Below, one piece after another: positions 1-5,105 of a stretch of DNA of 28,701 bases; within the stretch, counting starts at the first letter, position 1, and every line of letters begins with the position of its first letter. A program made the position numbers and the translations under genes. Source of the DNA: Cyanobacteria bacterium UBA7753. GTDB lineage: Bacteria; Cyanobacteriota; Vampirovibrionia; Gastranaerophilales; Gastranaerophilaceae. The stretch is from the NCBI GenBank assembly GCA_002481545.1, contig DLEF01000026.1, positions 1 to 28,701 on the forward strand. The letters are read 5' to 3'. The notes beneath the pieces were generated by a model. It searched no databases. It was given only the letters and a program-made list of their open reading frames with translations, and had not been told where the DNA came from.

Positions 1-257
1 ATAATATATAATTCTTTATTATCTGGGAAATGTACATAACAATCAATCGCTTTGTCATTATATTCCGTAATATTATCACTTATACAATCTTCATCTATAT
101 TATATAACTTCGACAATACCAAATAATTAAAGGCATATTCATCTTTTGATAAATTATTATCATATTTTAAATAATTTTCTCTTATTAATGAAATGTCTTC
201 TTCTATTTATCTTTTAAAGTTTTCAAGATTTTGAGTTTCAACTTCCGTAACGACCAT
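1..257 (-). pseudogene. AIPR-like abortive infection protein, 5' part, interrupted by an in-frame stop
   Basis: Reading leftward from an ATG at 257, preceded by a good Shine-Dalgarno (AAAGGAG, 8 nt spacing), 16 codons are followed by TAA at 209-207. The same frame then stays open for about 68 codons to the window edge. The continuation includes SKDEYAFNYLVLSKLYNI, then ITEYNDKAIDCYV and ELYII. This acidic helix, then an 'iTdG.nD.gID' block, then a strand ending in YII resembles the N-terminus of AIPR-type phage-resistance proteins (established family pattern, judged by eye). No alternative start with a ribosome site is visible after the stop. Most likely a nonsense-mutated defence gene whose remainder lies outside the window. 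It could instead be a sequencing error or a short leader peptide. The family call is moderate; the interruption itself is directly visible. Confidence 0.5.
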
Positions 258-340
258 TATGTAAACTCCTTTATATATAAATAATGACATGTATTTTATA
301 GCATAAACATACCTTTTTGTAATTATACACTATAATTTTA

Positions 341-991
341 TCAACTAACAAAATTCCAACAATATTTATTAAACAACCTAATCGTTTCTAATAGTGCTTG
401 GAATTTATCAAACGGAGTGTCATTTTTGTTATTTAGTGTTTGTCCTAGGTGATACGCATCCAAAATATCATGGCAAAGCCCTAAAGCCTGCCTATCTTCT
501 GTACTTATATCCGCTTTGTTTTCGAACGAAGAAATAATGTATTTTACTACACAAGATATTATTTTTTCTAGAGTTGAATGCTGATTAACATTATGCTTAG
601 GCTCTGCGGCCAAATTGACCTGATACTGATTGAAATAATTAATTACAGGTACATTTAAACTTGTCATCGTTATTGGTCTATTTCGTCTTACCCAAGTAAT
701 CATTTTATCGATTTCAGATTTGCATAAATTATATGCTTTATAATTATCGTTGCATAGCTGCTTTAATTCCGATTGTATCGTGTGTTGCAAGTAAATATTT
801 TGCATATCGGTTTGATATTTAAAGATTTCATTGTTGTTTTGTAATCTTTTTAGTTCCATATCGGCAGACATTCTTGCCAATTCTTGTTGAGATTTAATTT
901 TTTCAATTAAATTGTCATAACTAACTTGCTCTATCCTGTTTTTTAAAACAGATATTTCATATTCAATTTCTTGTGTCGTTTTTGAGTTCAT
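341..991 (-). CDS. Coiled-coil protein of unknown function (216 aa)
   Basis: I do not recognise this protein. It has no signal peptide or membrane segment. Residues about 5-75 are rich in Glu, Lys, Gln and Leu and should form a coiled coil; the remainder is predicted helical and soluble, with a Trp-Val-Arg-Arg stretch near residue 100. The start is supported by AGAGGA about 6 nt upstream of ATG at 991. It lies 83 nt upstream of the AIPR-like pseudogene on the same strand, so the two may once have been a unit, but the pseudogene has its own ribosome site. Low GC like the surrounding accessory strip. A role in phage defence would be guesswork from position only. Confidence 0.7.
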   Translation of the reverse strand: MNSKTTQEIEYEISVLKNRIEQVSYDNLIEKIKSQQELARMSADMELKRLQNNNEIFKYQTDMQNIYLQHTIQSELKQLCNDNYKAYNLCKSEIDKMITWVRRNRPITMTSLNVPVINYFNQYQVNLAAEPKHNVNQHSTLEKIISCVVKYIISSFENKADISTEDRQALGLCHDILDAYHLGQTLNNKNDTPFDKFQALLETIRLFNKYCWNFVS

Positions 992-1234
992 TGCTGTTCC
1001 TCTTATAAAATCGTAATTTTAACTATTATATACATTTTTCATATATAATACAAGATTTTTCGTTACAATATTACAAAATTCTTAAAACAAAGTCATATAA
1101 ATGGTTTTAGAGTTTAGACTTTTAATATCTATAGTCCAAAAGGATGATAACTCATTGAAAAATATATTTTGAAATCCACATGCTTGTATAAAATATTCCA
1201 AAAATTCGACATATTTATAAAAGAGTCTTCAATA

Positions 1235-1310
1235 ACTCAATGCTAAACATTCAGCATATTGTACTAAAACATTATTTAATTTTATTCAATAGCCGAAAGT
1301 CTATACAACT
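1235..1310 (+). repeat. Degenerate copy of the cassette-flanking repeat, left of the XRE gene
   Basis: ACTCAATGCTAAACATTCA at 1235 followed by ACTAAAACATTATTTAA matches ACTCAATGTTAAACATTCA and ACTAAAACATTATCTAA at 1903-1947. The downstream part (attcaatagccgaaagtctatac) is a decayed version of attcggtagactaaagcctacc at 1951-1972. The two copies flank the XRE gene in direct orientation. Confidence 0.6.
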
Positions 1311-1401
1311 ACTAATATATTTAGCTATACAAATAACTAAATTTATAAAAATAGTTATATATGATACCTAAAGTAATAATAGCACTAATATTAAAACAAG
1401 T

Positions 1402-1418
1402 AATCATTAATAATGATT
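1402..1418. promoter_or_regulatory. 17-nt palindrome, candidate XRE operator
   Basis: AATCATTA-A-TAATGATT, arms of 8 nt with a 1-nt centre, 80 nt upstream of the XRE start codon. Autoregulation through such a site is common for XRE proteins; here it is inferred from position. Confidence 0.35.
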
Positions 1419-1497
1419 TATTAAAAAATCGTAACATGTATTGTTCATAACTCATCAAATATATTTTATTCTTTAAAAGTAGTGAGGTATAACACCT

Positions 1498-1836
1498 GTG
1501 TTTAATAATGATAAAGAATTTATCGGTAAAACGATTCAAACAATGAGAAAAAGAGCTAATATTAAACAGAGCGAATTGGCTGAAAAGATTGGTATTAGCG
1601 AGAAACATTTGAGCAAAATTGAAACAGGCAAAAACCTGCCGTCACTTGATAATTTCTTTAAAATGGCGGAAATCTTAAAATTTAATCTTGAAGATTTCGG
1701 CATAAATTCTATTCCGCATCAAAACGAATATAAACAAAGATTGTTAAAAATCGCCTATTCAGCCTCTGACAATGAGGCAAAATCTTATTGTGAAATTATA
1801 GAAACACTCGATAAGATTATGAAAGGCAAAAAATAA
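1498..1836 (+). CDS. XRE-family helix-turn-helix transcriptional regulator (112 aa)
   Basis: DNA-binding regulator. Residues about 10-65 form a Cro/C1-type HTH: TIQTMRKRANIKQSELAEK, then GISEKHLSKIETGK and PSLDNFFKMAEIL. The 40-residue C-terminal tail is helical and may dimerise. The start is GTG at 1498, with GAGGT about 9 nt upstream; the only nearby ATG is out of frame. It stands alone between two direct repeats and ends at a strong terminator. The N-terminal half and tail resemble the second XRE protein at 12774-13097 in layout. Its target is unknown; the palindrome at 1402-1418 is a candidate site. Confidence 0.85.
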   Translation: MFNNDKEFIGKTIQTMRKRANIKQSELAEKIGISEKHLSKIETGKNLPSLDNFFKMAEILKFNLEDFGINSIPHQNEYKQRLLKIAYSASDNEAKSYCEIIETLDKIMKGKK

Positions 1837-1855
1837 AATCAAATTCTTTTAGAAA

Positions 1856-1882
1856 GGGACGAGACATTCGTCCCATTTTTTT
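1856..1882 (+). terminator. Rho-independent terminator after the XRE gene
   Basis: GGGACGA (1856-1862), loop GACAT, TCGTCCC (1868-1874), then seven T after one A. It lies 19 nt after the stop codon. Confidence 0.9.
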
Positions 1883-1902
1883 ATAATCTTTTGTATTATA
1901 TC

Positions 1903-2030
1903 ACTCAATGTTAAACATTCACCCAACTACACTAAAACATTATCTAAATTATTCGGTAGACTAAAGCCTACCCTGCGAAATCACAGGCAAGCAAAACAAA
2001 AAACCTTTTCGGTGCAAAAAATTACACCCT
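1903..2030 (+). repeat. Cassette-flanking repeat, copy A (with two hairpins)
   Basis: The first part (1903-1950) matches 1235 onward; the second part (1951-2030) matches 2770-2849 at most positions, including tcacaggcaagcaaaaca. It contains hairpin 1, GGTAGAC-TAAA-GCCTACC (1955-1972), and hairpin 2, GGTG...CACC (2010-2028). Hairpin 1 has one mismatch that is paired in copy B. Confidence 0.8.
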
Positions 2031-2056
2031 ACACTGTCCGTTTAAAGTCCTTGATA

Positions 2057-2731
2057 TCAGCGGACTTTAGACATACTACACTTGACAAAATTTTCAAGAT
2101 AGTTTATACTGAAAGTATCCATTTGGTATTGGCTACGGAAGGTTCTTTCGGAAACCGTAGAGGAACTGCCAGATGGTTTTTTATTGGCAATATTTTCGGA
2201 ATACAAATCATATACAGTAAACTCATCAATAGATAGCTCTTTATAATCAAGTCTTTCTTTTACGGTTATCATTGCAAGAAAAATTAGTCCGCCTATTTTT
2301 AAAGGAATAGCCAATCTGTGAATAATTTGGTTATTAAATAATGCTTTCTTCTTTAATTCCGAATGTTTTAAAATCGGAATAGCTAAATAAAAAATTGTAT
2401 CAACATTAGAAATTATTTCTTTCTTTAAATATGCATGCCTGCTCTCAATATCACGAGTAAATACTGTTGATATAATTTTATTCAAATGTTTTTTAGATAA
2501 ACCTGCAACAATATCAGTTTTTTTATTCTTTAGATATAACTTGTCTTCACCTTTAAATACAATTTCTCTGATACAAGATTTAGTAATATCTTTAGTTTTC
2601 ATTCCTTCAAATTTAAGATGCTTTATATCCAGTATTTGAACTTTATCTATATCAGAATTGTCATAAAATTCTGCTTTTACGATTATCCCGTCAGCTCTCT
2701 TTAAATCAATAGTTCTCTTTGCATTATTCAT
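2057..2731 (-). CDS. LPD3 / phage MuF-C-like domain protein (224 aa), possible BECR-fold toxin-like protein
   Basis: The C-terminal half reads IIHRLAIPLKIGGLIFLAMI, then TVKERLDYKELSIDEFTVYD. This fits the 'iHrf..pf...g..y.aKiTVKe......y.ly..e' pattern that I associate with LPD3 / MuF C-terminal domains of polyvalent phage proteins and their BECR-type nuclease relatives (family assignment by eye). The preceding RHAYLKKEIISNVDTIFYLA fits the helix before it. The first 80 residues are a small beta-rich region. No signal peptide. The ATG at 2731 has no Shine-Dalgarno but a -10 hexamer 6 nt upstream. Direct repeats flank the gene on both sides. A toxin activity or an immunity partner cannot be shown from the sequence; no antitoxin gene is adjacent. 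Confidence 0.55.
   Translation of the reverse strand: MNNAKRTIDLKRADGIIVKAEFYDNSDIDKVQILDIKHLKFEGMKTKDITKSCIREIVFKGEDKLYLKNKKTDIVAGLSKKHLNKIISTVFTRDIESRHAYLKKEIISNVDTIFYLAIPILKHSELKKKALFNNQIIHRLAIPLKIGGLIFLAMITVKERLDYKELSIDEFTVYDLYSENIANKKPSGSSSTVSERTFRSQYQMDTFSINYLENFVKCSMSKVR
2082..2110 (+). promoter_or_regulatory. Near-consensus sigma70 promoter reading antisense to the LPD3-like gene
   Basis: TTGACA (2082-2087), 17-nt spacer, TATACT (2105-2110), one mismatch from consensus, on the plus strand inside the 3' end of the minus-strand gene. It would make an RNA starting near 2117 that is antisense to the gene. No convincing coding sequence follows it. Confidence 0.4.
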
Positions 2732-2737
2732 AAAAAT

Positions 2738-2765
2738 ATTTTAACATATATAACAAAAATATCAA
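2738..2765 (-). promoter_or_regulatory. Promoter of the LPD3-like gene
   Basis: On the minus strand TTGATA (2765-2760), 16-nt spacer, TAAAAT (2743-2738), then 6 nt to ATG at 2731. Transcription would start at or next to the start codon, so the mRNA would be leaderless. Confidence 0.5.
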
Positions 2766-2769
2766 AGTG

Positions 2770-2849
2770 ATTCGGTAGGCTAAAGCCTACCTTACAGAAA
2801 TCACAGGCAAGCAAAACAAAAAACCTTTTCAGTGCATAAAATTGCACCC
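2770..2849 (+). repeat. Cassette-flanking repeat, copy B (with two hairpins)
   Basis: Direct repeat of 1951-2030. Hairpin 1 is a perfect GGTAGGC-TAAA-GCCTACC (2774-2791). Hairpin 2 is GTGCA...TGCAC with a TAAAAT loop (near 2832-2847). Where copy A differs in the stems, copy B is paired, which suggests the fold matters or that copy A has decayed. Confidence 0.8.
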
Positions 2850-2886
2850 ACCGCTTGGGCAACAGAAAAACACATAAGCTAAAGTA

Positions 2887-3174
2887 TTAAGCAACTTTTA
2901 GATTATATCCCAAAGTTTTTAGTATTTTTGCGAGAGTATCAACTCTTGGCATTCTCTTGCCCGCAAAAATATCATATAACATTGCTCTGTCAATCCCTGC
3001 TTTTTCACAAAATCCGGAAATGCTGTCACGAGACTTTATAACCATTTCCAATGATCTGAAAAACGCATTAAAATCGCCATCATTTACATATTGTTCCAAT
3101 GCATCATTCATATATTCTTTTTGAAATTCTTTATCTTTTAATTGTTCTATTACAAAATCATTAAAATTAGTCAT
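2887..3174 (-). CDS. Antitoxin, HI1420/HigA-like HTH protein (95 aa)
   Basis: Second gene of a toxin-antitoxin pair; it should bind and neutralise the upstream toxin and repress the operon. The N-terminus (about 1-45) is an acidic helical toxin-binding region; residues about 50-92 are a Cro-like HTH: SISGFCEKAGIDRAMLYDI, FAGKRMPRVDTLAKIL. This is the layout of the 'downstream of HI1419' antidote family (dnstrm_HI1420). The start overlaps the toxin's end by 8 nt, implying translational coupling. Toxin-first order is the norm for this type. The repeat copy B lies just downstream. Confidence 0.85.
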   Translation of the reverse strand: MTNFNDFVIEQLKDKEFQKEYMNDALEQYVNDGDFNAFFRSLEMVIKSRDSISGFCEKAGIDRAMLYDIFAGKRMPRVDTLAKILKTLGYNLKVA

Positions 3175-3490
3175 TTTTATTGTCCTCTATATTCTTCATA
3201 TATATTTTTGCCTGCTCTATATCCTTTGCTTGCCTAGATTTGTCACCCGCATTTAACAGCAATACAACCGTATCATTTTGTATTGTATAATATATTCGAT
3301 ACCCTTTTCCCAACGTAAACCGTAACTCATACAGATTGGCTGCGATTTGTTTATAATCGCCGAAATTGTCATCATATATTCGCTCAAGTCGTCTGACAAT
3401 TTTTGCTCTTAACGATTTGTCTATTTTCAATAACCATTCTTTTACAGGCTCTTTACCGTTAGGTAATTCATAGAATATAATTTCTTTCAT
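3167..3490 (-). CDS. RelE/ParE-superfamily toxin, HI1419/HigB-like (107 aa)
   Basis: Predicted toxin of a type II system; relatives are ribosome-dependent mRNA interferases that slow translation. Family marks are the start KEIIFYELPNGKEPVKEWL, the LRAKIVRRLERI helix, the YELRFTLGKGYRIYYT core strands, and the VLLLNAGDKSRQAKDIEQA end. The length is typical. It is the first gene of the operon and overlaps the antitoxin by 8 nt. The ATG has no Shine-Dalgarno; a consensus promoter ends 6 nt before it. The palindrome inside that promoter makes repression by the HTH antitoxin likely. Confidence 0.88.
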   Translation of the reverse strand: MKEIIFYELPNGKEPVKEWLLKIDKSLRAKIVRRLERIYDDNFGDYKQIAANLYELRFTLGKGYRIYYTIQNDTVVLLLNAGDKSRQAKDIEQAKIYMKNIEDNKND

Positions 3491-3496
3491 ATTAAT

Positions 3497-3525
3497 ATTG
3501 TAGTGTTTTCACTACAAAATGTCAA
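3497..3525 (-). promoter_or_regulatory. Toxin-antitoxin promoter with embedded operator palindrome
   Basis: On the minus strand TTGACA (3525-3520), 17-nt spacer, TACAAT (3502-3497), then 6 nt to the toxin ATG. A perfect inverted repeat, TTGTAGTG-TTTT-CACTACAA on the plus strand (3498-3517), fills the spacer and covers most of the -10. Antitoxin bound here would block RNA polymerase. Confidence 0.75.
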
Positions 3526-3547
3526 TCTTGTTTATCTTATATCGAGA

Positions 3548-3571
3548 TTTTTCGGTGCAAAAAATTTTACC
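3548..3571 (+). repeat. Partial copy (hairpin 2 part) of the cassette-flanking repeat
   Basis: TTTTTCGGTGCAAAAAATT followed by TTACC matches copy A at 2006-2028 (ccttttcggtgcaaaaaatt). The rest of the repeat is missing. It lies just beyond the toxin-antitoxin promoter. Confidence 0.55.
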
Positions 3572-3637
3572 AATCTCCTTACAAACTACGAAAGCCACAT
3601 AATGCCAACAAGATTCAATTCGTGCTAAAATATAGAC

Positions 3638-4456
3638 ATGTTTAAAAAATTTTTCTTGAGTGTTATCTTGATTTTTGTTGCAATCACAATGATTGCGCCG
3701 TTTTTGATTATGGTAATAATATCACTGTCAAAAAACGGACAAATCTCATACACGGACGCCTCGGGCATAGTCCAAAACCTCACTCTTGCGAATTATTCGC
3801 ACGTTGTGAACACAATCCCAGTGTTCAGATATTTTTTCAACAGCCTGTTTGTGTCAGTCGTCACGACTATAGGACAGGTCATAATCTCGGCACTCGCGGG
3901 ATATGCGTTTGCGAGGATAAATTTTAAAGGCAGAAACCTGCTGTTCTTTACCATTTTAATAACGATGTTTGTTCCGCCACAAGTGAACATAATTCCGCTA
4001 TTCTTTCTTATGAGAGAATTGCACCTCGTGAATACCTTCCCCGCTCTGATACTCCCGGGGATATTCGGCGGATTCGGTGTATTCCTAATGCGTCAGCATT
4101 TTCTCTCATTCCCGAAAGAGCTTGAGGAAGCCTCTGTCATAGACGGGTGCAATAAGTTCCAAATGTTTTTTAAGATAGTCTGCCCGCTCGCCATGCCTGC
4201 CATCGCCACGTTATCAATATTCACCTTCATATCAAGCTGGAACAGTTTTATGTGGCCTCTAATCGTCACAAATACGGACAGTATGCGCACCCTGCCTCTC
4301 GGGCTCGCTATCTTCAAAGGAAGTTACAGAGAAATAATGCTCTGGGGTGATATCCTCGCCTGCGCTGTCATTTGTACAGTCCCTGCAGTCCTGATATTCC
4401 TCCTCGGCAAAAAATACATCATCAACGATATGATGAAAGGGAGCGTAAAAGGCTAG
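3638..4456 (+). CDS. Carbohydrate ABC transporter permease, MalG/UgpE family (272 aa)
   Basis: Inner-membrane permease subunit for sugar uptake. It has six hydrophobic segments: near residues 7-30, 68-93, 101-122, 133-152, 188-208 and 240-258. The EAA loop that contacts the ATPase is intact (E163, A165, D169-G170, P183, P187). Length is normal. MalG proteins act with a MalF partner, a binding protein and an MsmX/MalK ATPase; none is in this window and the gene stands alone behind a toxin-antitoxin unit. TAAAAT ends 6 nt before the ATG and there is no Shine-Dalgarno. GC content is clearly higher than in the flanking genes, so recent transfer or displacement from a transporter operon is plausible. 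Confidence 0.9.
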   Translation: MFKKFFLSVILIFVAITMIAPFLIMVIISLSKNGQISYTDASGIVQNLTLANYSHVVNTIPVFRYFFNSLFVSVVTTIGQVIISALAGYAFARINFKGRNLLFFTILITMFVPPQVNIIPLFFLMRELHLVNTFPALILPGIFGGFGVFLMRQHFLSFPKELEEASVIDGCNKFQMFFKIVCPLAMPAIATLSIFTFISSWNSFMWPLIVTNTDSMRTLPLGLAIFKGSYREIMLWGDILACAVICTVPAVLIFLLGKKYIINDMMKGSVKG

Positions 4457-4551
4457 GTCTAGGGCTAGGGGTAATATAAATTGACAATGTACTCTGACGG
4501 AATAACGACTTTGTATCGTTTTTAAGAGGATGTATAATTATATAGAAAAAT

Positions 4552-4587
4552 AAAAAAGCTTATCCTTTAAAAAGAATAAGCTTTTTT
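4552..4587. terminator. Bidirectional terminator between convergent genes
   Basis: AAAAAAGCTTAT (4552-4563), 12-nt loop, ATAAGCTTTTTT (4576-4587), perfect 12-bp stem with a U-run on either strand. It serves the permease on the plus strand and the 4608-4997 gene on the minus strand. Confidence 0.9.
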
Positions 4588-4607
4588 GTATAAAGATATT
4601 ATTTTAG

Positions 4608-4997
4608 TTATGCGTTTTTATATGCGTCAGTGAACATTTTGACTTCCGCACCGGCTGCTACAGCGAAACCGAGAACAGGATTAATCATTGATGCTACGAC
4701 AACCAAGGCAGGAGCACCTGCGAAAAATCCGATAGCCTTGCCCCATTGTCCGTTTAGAGCCTGACCGAGCCCGGGAATTAAAAAACCGGTTGCAGCGACC
4801 AAAGCTTTATGGGTTTTGCTTGATTTTTTCTTAGGAATATCCTCAATATCTTTCTTTCTTGATGTGAATGATACCATATCGGCATTCAATTCATTCTTTA
4901 TATGGCGAGGACTTCCACACCCAGAACAATTTGCGCTTTTTGCGTTTACACTGCTTATATTGTTATTCACAGATACCGGATTGATTTCCATACCCAT
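4608..4997 (-). CDS. Small TM2-like membrane protein with Asn-rich, VSFTS-tagged N-terminus (129 aa)
   Basis: Function unknown. Residues 1-40 are a low-complexity, Asn/Ser-rich tail with a CSGC motif; residues 42-46 are VSFTS, then a Lys-rich linker to about residue 65. The C-terminal half holds FLIPGLGQALNGQWGKAIGF, which resembles the PGLGq.y.G...kg motif of TM2/DUF5683-type two-helix membrane domains, followed by two hydrophobic segments. The start at 4997 has AGGAG 6 nt upstream; a second in-frame ATG two codons on is less well placed. The N-terminal tail and F-containing tag recall the two large proteins at 23.9-27.3 kb. Confidence 0.75.
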   Translation of the reverse strand: MGMEINPVSVNNNISSVNAKSANCSGCGSPRHIKNELNADMVSFTSRKKDIEDIPKKKSSKTHKALVAATGFLIPGLGQALNGQWGKAIGFFAGAPALVVVASMINPVLGFAVAAGAEVKMFTDAYKNA

Positions 4998-5105
4998 AAT
5001 ATGCTCCTATAATTTCTGACTTGTGCTTATTTTAAAACGCGTTATAAAAATTTTTTGTTAATTTCGCCCTAAAGTTTAATAATACTTTACAATTGAAGGA
5101 GAAAA

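Larger units (their letters stand above)
992..1497. other. AT-rich intergenic region with one degenerate repeat and one palindrome
   Basis: About 500 nt without a convincing gene. It holds a degenerate copy of the repeat seen again at 1903 (1235-1310) and a 17-nt palindrome at 1402-1418. A 44-codon leftward ORF (1455-1321) is discussed as a finding; it is too weak to annotate. Confidence 0.6.

Noticed and set aside
2012..2236. Plus-strand ORF after the antisense promoter
   Set aside because: It overlaps the repeat and the 3' end of a better-supported gene, has no ribosome site and starts before the promoter.
1951..2849. Integron attC sites
   Set aside because: No RYYYAAC / GTTRRRY core sites and no integrase in the window; the repeats are described as cassette-like only.
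1235..3571. CRISPR array
   Set aside because: Repeats are few, long, unevenly spaced and separated by genes.
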